Assembly (NCBI RefSeq): GCF_004328665.1
Contig: NZ_CP019770.1
Coordinates: 1,240,001-1,304,000 of the forward strand
DNA length: 64,000 nt
Source of the DNA: Pseudoalteromonas sp. DL-6
GTDB taxonomy: Bacteria; Pseudomonadota; Gammaproteobacteria; Enterobacterales; Alteromonadaceae
Direction of reading: 5' to 3'
Shown here: positions 18,261 through 27,421 of the stretch, piece by piece
Numbering within the stretch: position 1 is the first letter of the stretch
How the letters are laid out: every line of letters starts with the position of its first letter
The notes under the pieces: generated by a model
What the model was told of the DNA's origin: nothing
The model's database searches: none
What the model saw: only the letters and a program-made list of their open reading frames with translations
Program-made: the position numbers and the translations under genes

Positions 18261-18442
18261 TTCTCAGACCCCTTTTCCTCGTTAGAGAGTGTATTGTTGT
18301 GTTTTTTTTCATCTTCAAAGATGACATTAGCAGCGTCTTTAAAACGACTTTTACTACGCTTGCTATATGCCCATCCAACAATCACAATAAATAATACTAA
18401 AATTACCAGAGTCAAAATGCCTCTGTATGTCCCGTAGTCCAT
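18257..18442 (-). CDS. ccoQ: cbb3 oxidase small subunit CcoQ
   Basis: A 61-residue single-helix protein: MDYGTYRGILTLVILVLFIV, then GWAYSKRSKSRFKDAANVIF, matching the CcoQ/FixQ pattern in which the helix is followed by a basic segment and the F-x-D-A motif. CcoQ helps CcoP associate with the core complex. It lies between ccoO (6-base gap) and ccoP (4-base overlap). Confidence 0.95.
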   Translation of the reverse strand: MDYGTYRGILTLVILVLFIVIVGWAYSKRSKSRFKDAANVIFEDEKKHNNTLSNEEKGSEK

Positions 18443-18448
18443 AATAAT

Positions 18449-19123
18449 CTACTTCAAATGTGTGCCAAGTTGTTGCAAATAAGCAATAAGGGCTTGCATT
18501 TCTGTTGCACCTTTACCGTCATTCATTGCGTCAACTTTAGCAATGTCAGCGATTAATTCCTCGTCACTGCCATAACCTAAACCCGGGTGTTTTGGGTTTT
18601 CTGGGTTAATAGCAAACGTGTCACGGAAAATTTGTAGCTTTTTCAGAGTTAAGCTTGTATCAAGCGTGTTCTCTGCTAACCAAGGGAAGCCTGGCATATT
18701 CGACTCAGGAACCACAGCACGTGGATCAACTAAGTGCGCATAATGCCAGTCATCTGAGTAACGTTTACCTACACGTGCTAAGTCAGGACCAGTACGTTTA
18801 GAACCCCAAAGGAATGGGTGATCCCATACTGACTCACCCGCAACCGAGTAGTGACCGTAACGCTCAACTTCATCACGAAATGGACGAATCATTTGTGAGT
18901 GACAGTTAGCACAGCCTTCACGTACATAGATGTCACGACCTTCAAATTCAAGCGCGTTTAATGGGCGTAACCCATCAACGGGTTTAGTTGTGTCGTCTTG
19001 GAACATTAGCGGGGTAATTTCTACTAATGCACCAAAGCTGATTGCGAAAACAGTCAAGATGGCCATAAGGCCGATGTTTTTCTCGATAATTTCGTGTTTA
19101 TTTTGCGAATTTTTATTGCTCAT
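18449..19123 (-). CDS. ccoO: cbb3 oxidase monohaem cytochrome subunit CcoO
   Basis: 224 residues with one N-terminal membrane anchor ([20 protein letters not shown]). A single haem c motif [14 protein letters not shown] occurs near residue 70, followed by the conserved [10 protein letters not shown] and [21 protein letters not shown]. The distal Met ligand is probably within [10 protein letters not shown]. CcoO relays electrons from CcoP to the haem b centre of CcoN. It is 12 bases downstream of ccoN in the same operon. Confidence 0.97.
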   Translation of the reverse strand: MSNKNSQNKHEIIEKNIGLMAILTVFAISFGALVEITPLMFQDDTTKPVDGLRPLNALEFEGRDIYVREGCANCHSQMIRPFRDEVERYGHYSVAGESVWDHPFLWGSKRTGPDLARVGKRYSDDWHYAHLVDPRAVVPESNMPGFPWLAENTLDTSLTLKKLQIFRDTFAINPENPKHPGLGYGSDEELIADIAKVDAMNDGKGATEMQALIAYLQQLGTHLK

Positions 19124-19135
19124 TATCTGACTCCG

Positions 19136-20569
19136 TTATGCTAACTGCGCTTGTTCATCAAGTTCTAGCGAGTTATTTTTCGCTGAAACTGTACGATAAA
19201 CGTTATAAGCCATAACCAGCATACCTGCGACGATGAATACACCGCCTAAGAAACGCATAACATAGAAAGGATGAGAGGCTTCTAACGACTGAACAAAGCT
19301 GTACATTAATGTACCGTCAGAGTTAACTGCACGCCACATTAGGCCTTGCATTACACCTGAAATCCACATTGCAACAATGTATAAAACAACACCCACTGTG
19401 TGTAACCAGAAGTGTGTATTGATTAATTTAATGCTGTACATACGACCTTGCGAGAATAACGCAGGGATAAGGTGGTAAATAGCACCAATAGAAATCATTG
19501 CAACCCAACCTAATGCACCTGAGTGTACGTGACCTACAGTCCAATCCGTGTAGTGCGATAACGCATTTACAGATTTAATTGCCATCATTGGGCCTTCAAA
19601 TGTCGACATACCGTAGAAAGACAATGAAACAACTAAGAAACGAAGTACCGGGTCAGTACGTAGCTTATGCCATGCACCTGAAAGCGTCATAATACCGTTG
19701 ATCATACCACCCCAAGACGGTACAAATAAGATAATAGACATCACCATACCTAAGCTTTGCGTCCAATCAGGAAGCGCAGTGTAGTGAAGGTGGTGAGGAC
19801 CTGCCCAAATGTAAAGCGAAATAAGTGCCCAAAAGTGAACAACCGATAAACGGTATGAGTAAACTGGACGACCTGCTTGCTTTGGTACAAAGTAATACAT
19901 CATACCTAAGAAGCCAGCAGTAAGAAGGAAACCTACAGCGTTGTGTCCGTACCACCACTGAACCATTGCATCAACCGCACCGGCGTAAATTGAGTATGAT
20001 TTAGTTAGTGAGACAGGAACAGCCATGCTGTTAACAATATGAAGTACTGCAACAGTAATAATGAAACCAGCATAGAACCAGTTAGCTACATAAATATGTG
20101 CTACTTTACGTTTAGCAATAGTACCCATAAATACAATAGCGTACGTTACCCAAACAACAGCAATTAAGATATCGATAGGCCACTCAAGTTCTGCATACTC
20201 TTTAGAACTTGAAATACCCATAGGTAGAGTAATTGCTGCTAGAACAATCACTAACTGCCAACCCCAAAAGGTGAAGGCGGCTAATTTATCTGAAAGAAGG
20301 CGCGTTTGACATGTACGTTGTACGACGTAATAAGACGTCGCAAAAAGAGCACTTGTACCAAATGCGAAAATTACTGCGTTCGTGTGTAACGGACGAAGTC
20401 GAGAGTAAGTTAACCATGGTGTGTCAAAGTTAAGTGCTGGCCAAGCTAGTTGGGCAGCAATCAGAACCCCAATACCCATGCCAACGATGCCCCAAATCAC
20501 TGTCATAATAGCGAATTGGCGTACAACTTTATAATTGTACTCAGTTTGTGATGCTACTGTTTGGCTCAT
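19136..20569 (-). CDS. ccoN: cbb3 oxidase catalytic subunit CcoN
   Basis: 477 residues, about 12 membrane helices. CcoN is the proton-pumping oxygen-reducing subunit with haem b, haem b3 and CuB, giving high-affinity respiration at low oxygen. Histidine-bearing motifs are visible: [26 protein letters not shown] (with the Tyr-His region at the active site), [11 protein letters not shown] and [11 protein letters not shown]. First gene of ccoNOQP. FNR control is likely, given the fnr gene in the same block and the possible FNR half-sites upstream. No ccoG is present in the cluster. Confidence 0.98.
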   Translation of the reverse strand: MSQTVASQTEYNYKVVRQFAIMTVIWGIVGMGIGVLIAAQLAWPALNFDTPWLTYSRLRPLHTNAVIFAFGTSALFATSYYVVQRTCQTRLLSDKLAAFTFWGWQLVIVLAAITLPMGISSSKEYAELEWPIDILIAVVWVTYAIVFMGTIAKRKVAHIYVANWFYAGFIITVAVLHIVNSMAVPVSLTKSYSIYAGAVDAMVQWWYGHNAVGFLLTAGFLGMMYYFVPKQAGRPVYSYRLSVVHFWALISLYIWAGPHHLHYTALPDWTQSLGMVMSIILFVPSWGGMINGIMTLSGAWHKLRTDPVLRFLVVSLSFYGMSTFEGPMMAIKSVNALSHYTDWTVGHVHSGALGWVAMISIGAIYHLIPALFSQGRMYSIKLINTHFWLHTVGVVLYIVAMWISGVMQGLMWRAVNSDGTLMYSFVQSLEASHPFYVMRFLGGVFIVAGMLVMAYNVYRTVSAKNNSLELDEQAQLA

Positions 20570-20611
20570 TTTCTGGCTTCCGCTGCAATAAATGCGTTTA
20601 GAAATGAATTA

Positions 20612-20636
20612 CCTACTTGTTAAAGTAGGACCTACT
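20612..20636 (-). promoter_or_regulatory. Repeated CCTACTT/AAGTAGG element before ccoN
   Basis: The plus strand shows CCTACTT, GTTA, AAGTAGG, A, CCTACT. The middle arm can pair with either flank: with the first as a seven-base hairpin with a tetraloop, with the second as a near-perfect 13-base palindrome. It lies 43-67 bases before the ccoN start and could be an operator or a leader hairpin. Confidence 0.4.
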
Positions 20637-20771
20637 ATTATTCCAAAGTATACTATCTAAACCCCACAATATGTGGTTTTAAAGATAATAATCTCAAGAA
20701 ATACTTGTTTTTTTTGCGGTTGAAATGATAAATTTTTTGGCCTTAAAAAGATAGGTCAATTGCGTAATAAT

Positions 20772-20785
20772 ATGACATCAATCAA
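20772..20785 (-). promoter_or_regulatory. Possible FNR-binding site
   Basis: On the minus strand it reads TTGATTGATGTCAT: a perfect left half (TTGAT) and a right half (GTCAT) matching the FNR consensus TTGAT-N4-ATCAA at three of five positions. It lies about 200 bases upstream of ccoN, in the direction expected for activation. A weak call from motif and context only. Confidence 0.35.
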
Positions 20786-20905
20786 ACTTTATTAAGATGC
20801 TGTCTATTTTTTGAGGTGATTTGTACCTTACTCGCTTACTAAAGCCGATAATCAACCAACTTGCCCTAATGATGGGCTCATATATTAAATATTTTGAGAA
20901 CCTGC

Positions 20906-21334
20906 ATGTATATGTATAAAGTGTGTTTACTTTCTTTTCTATTATTTTTACTAGGCTGTGACTTTTCTGGATCAACAACAACACCAAAAGTAAGCCAATC
21001 ACAAACCGAGTGTAAAAGTGACGCCCCCTGTATTTTTGCAAATCAAGTTAAAGTGTGGCTGAGCGAGGAAACCCTATCACCGGAAACACCGTTTTCAATT
21101 TATGCACAGTTACCGGCTGGCGTAATAATAACAGCGGCTAAGTTAGAGGGAGTAACTATGTATATGGGTTACATTCCCGTACAATTTAAAAATCAGGGCA
21201 GCGTTTGGGTAGCTAATACCATGGTAGGGATTTGCTCAGAAAAAAACATGGTGTGGAAGCTTATTCTTACTACTGTCGATACAAACACCGCCACAAGCGA
21301 AAATGTTGAATACTTTTTTAACGTTACCTATTAA
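20906..21334 (+). CDS. Small lipoprotein of unknown function
   Basis: About 142 residues. The reading frame opens at a TTG (20894), but the ATG at 20906 (or the one at 20912) gives a regular lipoprotein signal: KVCLLSFLLFLLGC with the lipidated Cys at residue 18, next to Asp, which in enterobacteria would signal inner-membrane retention. The mature domain has paired cysteines (CKSDAPC and a later Cys in VGICSEKN) and looks beta-rich. I do not recognise the family. It is divergent from the ccoN operon with no clear operon partner downstream. Confidence 0.7.
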   Translation: MYMYKVCLLSFLLFLLGCDFSGSTTTPKVSQSQTECKSDAPCIFANQVKVWLSEETLSPETPFSIYAQLPAGVIITAAKLEGVTMYMGYIPVQFKNQGSVWVANTMVGICSEKNMVWKLILTTVDTNTATSENVEYFFNVTY

Positions 21335-22089
21335 AGATATTCTATTCAGGTGCGGCTTTTAACTGTGCCATTCCCATAGCATTATAGTGGCAAAGCCAAA
21401 TGCCTCACATTTAATAGTTATCTGCAATTAAAGTCTATCTGATAAAATAACCATTCTTAATATAGCTTTTACATACCCATTTACCTTCCAAGTTTATAAC
21501 TTAAGCTTTGTTCGGCTAACTTATTCAATAGTGCTCATACATGCAATAAAGCACCCATATCATTTATAGGTGGGTTTATCTAATGGACCCACTTTGATGA
21601 CAGTTTTTGCTTTAACTTGTAACCAGTCTGAAACTCTCAATACACATAAAATTTGCATGATTAAAACTTATAACAAAAAATTTCAGACTAAATAAACAAT
21701 CTCCTTGCATAAATATGGTTAGTAATTAACACCTAGTTTTACCGTTTTAATAACGAGCTGTGATTAACATGTTAACTTTCCTATTTAAGGCACATTATCC
21801 CGATAGTTACATTTAATTACAAACTCTACCTATTTGATTTCACCTGTGTTTTTTGTGTGATTGTTTTTAGCTTAGTGTTTGATTTGCATCTGTTTTTATT
21901 GGTTAACAATGAAACAACCATTAACACCTGTACCTTTTTTAATCATGCAGAAATTGAGCTGTTCTTTAATTGGTCTTGCGTTAAGTTTTCGTTCAGTTAA
22001 AGGCGCCTAAGTTGCTCCCGCTCACTCAAAATTCTCATAAAAGTGGGCATTACCAATTCAGGTAAATTTTCAACAAGTAGGGTTCATCC
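21335..22089. other. Long non-coding leader region of the TonB receptor
   Basis: 755 bases without a convincing gene on either strand, AT-rich throughout. One small inverted repeat is visible (GTGGGT at 21570-21575 and ACCCAC at 21587-21592), not followed by a T-run. The spacer probably contains the promoter and a long 5' leader for the receptor at 22090, which starts with TAGGG nine bases or so upstream. Confidence 0.5.
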
Positions 22090-24792
22090 ATGAAAAAATC
22101 AACTCTTGGTTTAGCTGTAATTGCAGCAATCCCAATGTTCTCAAGTGTTCAGGTTTTAGCTGCAGACGAAGCAGCAAAGTCAATTGAAAAAATTCAAGTA
22201 ACGGGCTCTCGTATCAAGCGTTCAGATATGGAAAACGCAAGCCCAGTTACACTTATCGGTGCTGATGACATCCAAGCTATGGGTGCAACAAGTATTGATA
22301 GCGTTTTACAAAAAATGACCGCTACAGGCGGTGCAATGACCAACCCTGGTGTTAATAATGGTTCAGGTGGTAATGCACGTATCGATTTACGTGGCTTAGG
22401 TGCTAACCGTACATTAGTACTTGTTAATGGTCGTCGTATGATTGCATCTGGTACTGGTGCAGCATCAACGGTTGATTTAAACACCATTCCAGTTTCAATG
22501 ATTAAGCAAGTAGAAGTACTTAAAGATGGTGCATCTGCTGTATACGGTACTGATGCGGTTGCAGGCGTAGTCAATATTATCTTAAAAGATAATTTTGAAG
22601 GTCTAGACATGAACGTCAACACTGCAATTACAGGCGAAGGCGACGCAACAGAAAATTCTATAGATTTCACTGTAGGCAGCTCATTCGACAAAGGTAATAT
22701 TGTTATCGGCATGCAGTACACTGACCGTGGTAAAGCATCTCAAGCTGATCGTGATTACTCAAACTGTCCAATTGCTGAAGGTGCAAACGGCTTATATTGT
22801 ACAGGTTCTTCATACAATGAAGGCGGTCATATTTGGAACGGTAACGGTGAAAAAGGCACAACTGTAAACGCTAAAGGCGAAGATACAACAGTTTCTCTTA
22901 TCGATGATAATGGTGTAACAGGGCGTGGTGGTGATTACCATCGTTATACTAATGAAGATGCTTATAACTACTCACCAGCAAGCTACCTTTACACGCCAAT
23001 GGAGCGTTTAAACTTAACAGGTATCGCTACATACGAACTATCTGATGACACAAGCGTATTTGCTGAATTTACTTATACAAAGCGTTGGTCAGAGCAGCAA
23101 ATGGCACCACAGCCAGTATGGTTTGATTTTGAGTACAATACAGAGAATATGGGTGACTCACTATTAACTCAAAGCTATGATAATCGTGTTGATTTAAATG
23201 GTGACGGCTACTTAGATAAAGATGCTGATGGTAACTACATCACACAAGAAACGAATTACAAAAATGGTGATGCAATTTCTTACGGTCGTCGTATGTCAGA
23301 CACTGGCGCGCGTTACTTTGAACAGTCAGTTGATACTGTTCGTGCTGTCGTAGGTGCAGAAGGTTTTGTGGGTGATTATTCTTGGGACGTATCAGCTAAC
23401 TTCGGTCGTAACGACTCAGTTGATAAGTTAAGTAATCTTCACAACATGGGTGCCATTCAGGATCAAATCACTGAAGGCAAATTCAACCCATTAGATCAAG
23501 CTGCATGGGTATCTGAAGATTTCCGCAAAAATGTTTACACAGAAGTTAACAACGGTGGCAGCCAATTATTCATATTAGCAGCGTCTGTTTCAGGTGAAAT
23601 GTTTGAATTACCAGCAGGTTATGCTGCATTTGCAGCGGGTGTAGAGCGTCGTCAAGAAAAAGCATGGTTTACGCCAGATTCATTAACAGCGCAAGGCCTT
23701 GCAAACGACCCAATGGTTGAGCCAACTGCAGGTGGTTTTGATGTAAACGAAGCCTATGTTGAGTTCGCTATTCCTCTACTAGCTGATGCACCTCTTGCAC
23801 AAAATGTTGAGCTAAGCGCAGCAATTCGTGCATTCGATTACAGTACATTTGGTTCTGATGAGACATGGAAACTAGGTCTTACTTGGAAAGTAAATGATGA
23901 ATTAATGTTACGTAGTGTTGTTTCAACAGCTTTCCGTGCACCAACGGTTTCTGAGTTATATTCAGGTAATTCACCATCGTTTGATCAAATTGATTTCCCA
24001 GGTGCACAAGAACAAGCAGAAGTAACAGTCGGTGGTAATGATGCATTAACACCAGAAGAAGCTGATACTTTAACTGCCGGTATTGTTTATGAGCCACAGT
24101 GGTTTGATGGTTTCTCAATGACACTTGATTATTATGAGATTGACATTGAAAATGCGATCACACAAGTTGATAGTCAATACATTGTTGAACAGTGTCTAAA
24201 TAACCCAGCAAATTCTAGCACAGCACTTTGTAAGTCAGCGGGTGTTTCAATGGATGCAACTGGCCGTGTTAAATTTAATAACCAGTTACAAAACGTAGGT
24301 TCTGAAAAAACATCGGGTGTTGATTTAAACCTAGCATACAGCTTTGAAGCTGCAGGCCTTAACTGGAAAGCAGGCTTAGACACAACATACTTAGAAGAGT
24401 ATGTAGTTGCAGTAACGGGTTCTCCAGTTGATTACGCCGGTGTAATTACTTCTGGTACTGGTGGTTATGCAGATCTTAAGTCAAACCTAACAATTAATGT
24501 GTCAGGTGACAACTGGGATGCACAATACCAAATGCGTTACATCGCGGGTATGGACAGCTACGCATGTCTAAATAAAGACACGTGTTATGCACCTACAACA
24601 CCATCAGTTATCTATAGTGACCTAAGTGGTAGCTACCTAGTAAACGATACTGTTTCTCTTTCAGCAGGTGTAAACAACTTGTTCGATAAACAGCCTCCTT
24701 ACTACACTGGTAACAACGACTCAAACACTGACCCGTACACTTACGATGTGTTAGGTCGTCGTTTCTTTGCAAGCGTAAACGTTAAATTCTAA
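22090..24792 (+). CDS. TonB-dependent outer-membrane receptor
   Basis: 900 residues. A signal peptide (KSTLGLAVIAAIPMFSSVQVLA) is followed by a TonB-box-like segment IEKIQVTGSRIKRSDM. The plug domain is clear: SPVTLIGADDIQAMG, then IDLRGLGANRTLVLVNGRRM and VEVLKDGASAVYGTDAVAGVVNIILKD. The remainder is a 22-strand-type barrel with ELMLRSVVSTAFRAPTVSELY and a terminal aromatic strand ending in Phe (FFASVNVKF). This subtype (RGLGxNRTLVLVNGRR) is widespread in Alteromonadales and usually imports peptides, carbohydrates or other large nutrients; the ligand cannot be told here. It is monocistronic with a strong terminator, and its regular codon use suggests high expression. Confidence 0.95.
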   Translation: MKKSTLGLAVIAAIPMFSSVQVLAADEAAKSIEKIQVTGSRIKRSDMENASPVTLIGADDIQAMGATSIDSVLQKMTATGGAMTNPGVNNGSGGNARIDLRGLGANRTLVLVNGRRMIASGTGAASTVDLNTIPVSMIKQVEVLKDGASAVYGTDAVAGVVNIILKDNFEGLDMNVNTAITGEGDATENSIDFTVGSSFDKGNIVIGMQYTDRGKASQADRDYSNCPIAEGANGLYCTGSSYNEGGHIWNGNGEKGTTVNAKGEDTTVSLIDDNGVTGRGGDYHRYTNEDAYNYSPASYLYTPMERLNLTGIATYELSDDTSVFAEFTYTKRWSEQQMAPQPVWFDFEYNTENMGDSLLTQSYDNRVDLNGDGYLDKDADGNYITQETNYKNGDAISYGRRMSDTGARYFEQSVDTVRAVVGAEGFVGDYSWDVSANFGRNDSVDKLSNLHNMGAIQDQITEGKFNPLDQAAWVSEDFRKNVYTEVNNGGSQLFILAASVSGEMFELPAGYAAFAAGVERRQEKAWFTPDSLTAQGLANDPMVEPTAGGFDVNEAYVEFAIPLLADAPLAQNVELSAAIRAFDYSTFGSDETWKLGLTWKVNDELMLRSVVSTAFRAPTVSELYSGNSPSFDQIDFPGAQEQAEVTVGGNDALTPEEADTLTAGIVYEPQWFDGFSMTLDYYEIDIENAITQVDSQYIVEQCLNNPANSSTALCKSAGVSMDATGRVKFNNQLQNVGSEKTSGVDLNLAYSFEAAGLNWKAGLDTTYLEEYVVAVTGSPVDYAGVITSGTGGYADLKSNLTINVSGDNWDAQYQMRYIAGMDSYACLNKDTCYAPTTPSVIYSDLSGSYLVNDTVSLSAGVNNLFDKQPPYYTGNNDSNTDPYTYDVLGRRFFASVNVKF

Positions 24793-24813
24793 TTTTAACT
24801 AATTAGAATTGCT

Positions 24814-24843
24814 AAAAGGCCTAGTATTTACTAGGCCTTTTTT
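24814..24843 (+). terminator. Strong terminator after TonB receptor
   Basis: AAAAGGCCTAG and CTAGGCCTTTT form an 11-base perfect stem (extendable through the TATTTA loop) followed by TTTT, 22 bases after the receptor stop. Confidence 0.93.
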
Positions 24844-24899
24844 GTTGAACAAAATTAAAGAGGCACGTAAACTTGAATATCAGACCCTAGGAGGCATCA

Positions 24900-26267
24900 T
24901 TGTTAAAGCAAGACGAAAATTTATCGTTTGTTATTGAACCGCAATTATCACCGCGTGCAGAGCAGCGTCTCGATCTCTATTTTTCTATCCCAAACGAGAT
25001 GGGTATTAATGCACAAACCCTTAGCGAAGAGTCTTACTTTAATAACCAATTTAAATCTTTTGTAGCCTACAACGCTAATAATATCCACCTTCCATTGGTA
25101 CGAAGCCGCTTTGTGAGTAAAAACAAAGGTGAGCAACAAGACTACCGACAAAATCTAAATTTATATTGTTATCAAGTACGCCTTGCTATTGATGCTGATA
25201 TTAAAGATGCGTTAAAAATTCAAGAAAGCGATGAATTTTACCAACGTGCAATGGAGCTTTGCGAGCAAAGCCAAAGCCTACTTCGAAAACTCAGACGTTA
25301 CACCCCAGATAACGAAAAGTTGATCCCGTTTTATACTAATGCTGATAACTACCTAAGCTGGCAAATTGAACAAACTTTTTTAAAGCTGCTTGATGAAGGC
25401 CCGCGTAGTAGCGATCACGCTAAAGAGCGAAATGACTTACTAAACTTTTGTAAGTCAGAGAGTGAGTATCGAGCAGAGCAGCAATATAATTCTGATTCAA
25501 CACTTAAAGACGCCAATAGAATTACTAATAAGATGCGTTTACTCCAGCGTTTAATAGAGCATGGAGTGATTTTACAGCGCCAAACACGCTATCTTAATAG
25601 CTATTTAAAACGTTTGGTAAAAGGCTCTGTAACGGCCGTTATAATGGCTTTTGTAATGGTGGTTATTTTAAATGCGCGTTCTACCTTTACTGAAATAACC
25701 GCCTCATTGATTTTGATTTTAGGGGTTATTTACGGGCTGAGAGAAATATTTAAAGAAGATATTACCCGTATTATTTGGCGTGCTATTGTGCGAGGGCGGC
25801 CAAAATGGCGGTTTATTTTTAAAAACAGCATCACAAAAGATAAAGTGGCGAGCCAGTTTATTTGGTTAGAATACACCCGGTTTAAAAAAATCCCTAAAGA
25901 AGTGAGAAAAATTTTCTCCAAGCGTCGTCAACAAAATAAACAGGCGGCACAATGGCTGCATTTTGCTAGCGAAACACGGGTCAGTGCTAAAGAATTTTTG
26001 CCAGGCTACGATAGCTTGCAGCAAACACTGCAATTTAATCTTGCGCCATTTGCACGTTATTTAAAAAAGGGGGAGGGGAAACTCTACCATTTAGAAAATA
26101 ATAAAATTTCTAAACAGGGAGTCGAAAGACGCTACCAATTAAATATGGTATTAGTTCTAACCGAATCTGATAATGCACTGTATCAACGCTACAAAATCAC
26201 TTTAAATCGCAGTAAAATTGTCAATATAGAGCTGATTTACACCAGTGACGCTAAAAAAGAGGAATAA
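24900..26267 (+). CDS. Unrecognised membrane protein with two central helices
   Basis: 455 residues. The start is a TTG at 24900, supported by a perfect AGGAGG at 24889-24894 with five-base spacing and by the absence of a better ATG. The N-terminal 235 residues are charged and helical. Two adjacent membrane segments follow (VTAVIMAFVMVVILNA near 245 and ITASLILILGVIYGL near 265). The C-terminal 180 residues are basic and look mixed alpha/beta, ending in strand-like segments (RYQLNMVLVLTE). The topology would leave both large domains on the same, cytoplasmic side. I do not recognise the family and see no catalytic motif. Bounded by terminators on both sides. Confidence 0.75.
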   Translation: MLKQDENLSFVIEPQLSPRAEQRLDLYFSIPNEMGINAQTLSEESYFNNQFKSFVAYNANNIHLPLVRSRFVSKNKGEQQDYRQNLNLYCYQVRLAIDADIKDALKIQESDEFYQRAMELCEQSQSLLRKLRRYTPDNEKLIPFYTNADNYLSWQIEQTFLKLLDEGPRSSDHAKERNDLLNFCKSESEYRAEQQYNSDSTLKDANRITNKMRLLQRLIEHGVILQRQTRYLNSYLKRLVKGSVTAVIMAFVMVVILNARSTFTEITASLILILGVIYGLREIFKEDITRIIWRAIVRGRPKWRFIFKNSITKDKVASQFIWLEYTRFKKIPKEVRKIFSKRRQQNKQAAQWLHFASETRVSAKEFLPGYDSLQQTLQFNLAPFARYLKKGEGKLYHLENNKISKQGVERRYQLNMVLVLTESDNALYQRYKITLNRSKIVNIELIYTSDAKKEE

Positions 26268-26290
26268 CATACGTTATTCCTTTATTTCTT
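26261..26290 (+). terminator. Terminator overlapping a stop codon
   Basis: GGAATAAC and GTTATTCC (loop ATAC) are followed by TTTATTTCTT. The stem contains the TAA stop codon of the membrane protein gene ending at 26267. Confidence 0.7.
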
Positions 26291-26303
26291 AACCTTAACT
26301 AGC

Positions 26304-26558
26304 TTACTTATCTGTTAGCCCTTTTTTGCTGTATAGGGTTACTTTGTCTGATACTAAGGTAATTTCGATGTTTTTAGCGTCATCACCCCAAGTACAGCTA
26401 GTATGCAGTGTTTTTTCTACACAATTATCAGCACTACCTAAAATGGCTTCAACTTCAGTTTTGTCCATTCCGATTTTAATTTTTTCGTAATTTTCCAAGC
26501 TTACTTTCGAACAAGCCGCAAGACTCAGTGCTGCAGCAATTATTAGTAGTTTTTTCAT
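26304..26558 (-). CDS. DUF3862-type small lipoprotein
   Basis: 84 residues. A lipoprotein signal (KKLLIIAAALSLAAC, Cys16) is followed by YEKIKIGMDKTEVEAILGSADNC and CTWGDDAKNIEITLVSDKVTLYSKKGL. The G-M-x-x-x-E-V-x-x-I-L-G pattern with a later tryptophan is the DUF3862/SmpA-like fold, related to the BamE and beta-lactamase inhibitor domain. Two Cys in the mature part probably form a disulfide. Ser after the lipid-bearing Cys would favour the outer membrane. Its function is unknown; it sits 26 bases downstream of csiV on the same strand. Confidence 0.85.
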   Translation of the reverse strand: MKKLLIIAAALSLAACSKVSLENYEKIKIGMDKTEVEAILGSADNCVEKTLHTSCTWGDDAKNIEITLVSDKVTLYSKKGLTDK

Positions 26559-26584
26559 TGTTATTTTCCTTTGAGTAAATACCG

Positions 26585-27421
26585 TTAATGATTAAATTTT
26601 CGAATTTGTACAATCATCCCCAGTCGAGGGTGATCAAAGTAATGAATATCTTCGCTAAACACCCGTCTAAACTGTGAAAAACGGGCTGACTCTAGCTCTC
26701 CATTGTCACGTTTTTCACTAATATCAAAGTGTGCATTAATGAATAAGTAATGGCGCAAGTGTATTTTAAATAGCCCATCTAATTCCCATTTCATTTCGGG
26801 AGATTGAGTTTCGATAAATAGTGGCTCAGGCGTATTTATCAAGCTAATAAAATCAGAATTGGCGTAACTAATCGCGGTGTTTATATTGTTCTTTAATTGG
26901 CTGCCTGCAAACAAGTGTATGCTAGGCGAACGTGATTTGCTCGCACCTTCAAATCGCCAGCCGGTGTGTAATAAAGGAGTAAGTCCTTTGCGGTCTAGGG
27001 CTTGACGTTGTGATTCGAACTGCAATTGCTCAGGGGCTAACAGGTAAGTTTGCTCCATCGTCTCTTGTGCTGGTGCCTGAGGGATTACTGGTAGCACATC
27101 GTAACTCTTTATATAATCAATGCTGTCGTTACATGCTGCTGACTGTGGGTTTGAGTTAACTAAGGTGTCAGCAAAGGTACGTGTTTGAAAACGCGGGTCG
27201 CCGTTTATACACGCGTCCATTGCTTGGTTTTTATAAACTGGGCTTAGTAAATCTAAGGTGTTTTTATCTTCTATGGCATCGTGCTTTAAGCTAAAGTCTT
27301 CTTGTAGGTATGGGGCAGGGCGTTGTTTAAATATCAATACCTCTACTTCAAACCAGCGCTCTGCAAATGCAGTACTGCTGAACAAGCAGCATAAAATAAC
27401 CAGCGATTTTTTCAGCAACAT
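26585..27421 (-). CDS. csiV: CsiV-like periplasmic peptidoglycan-binding protein
   Basis: 278 residues with a signal peptide (KKSLVILCCLFSSTAFA). The mature protein begins RWFEVEVLIFKQRP, the hallmark opening of the CsiV family (PF10972). In Vibrio cholerae CsiV binds peptidoglycan and supports cell-shape maintenance and PBP1A activity. The rest is variable and alpha/beta. Its start overlaps the mfd stop (TAATG), and the mfd-csiV order is as in Vibrio and Shewanella, which supports the assignment. Confidence 0.85.
   Translation of the reverse strand: MLLKKSLVILCCLFSSTAFAERWFEVEVLIFKQRPAPYLQEDFSLKHDAIEDKNTLDLLSPVYKNQAMDACINGDPRFQTRTFADTLVNSNPQSAACNDSIDYIKSYDVLPVIPQAPAQETMEQTYLLAPEQLQFESQRQALDRKGLTPLLHTGWRFEGASKSRSPSIHLFAGSQLKNNINTAISYANSDFISLINTPEPLFIETQSPEMKWELDGLFKIHLRHYLFINAHFDISEKRDNGELESARFSQFRRVFSEDIHYFDHPRLGMIVQIRKFNH

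Larger units (their letters stand above)
20570..20905. other. Divergent spacer upstream of ccoN
   Basis: 336 AT-rich bases hold the promoter of the cbb3 operon and that of the divergent lipoprotein gene. Two candidate sites are listed separately (20612-20636 and 20772-20785). No coding frame is convincing. Confidence 0.6.

Noticed and set aside
22601..22611. TCTAGAC inside the first TonB receptor as another phosphonate operator
   Set aside because: Only half of the palindrome is present and it lies within conserved coding sequence.
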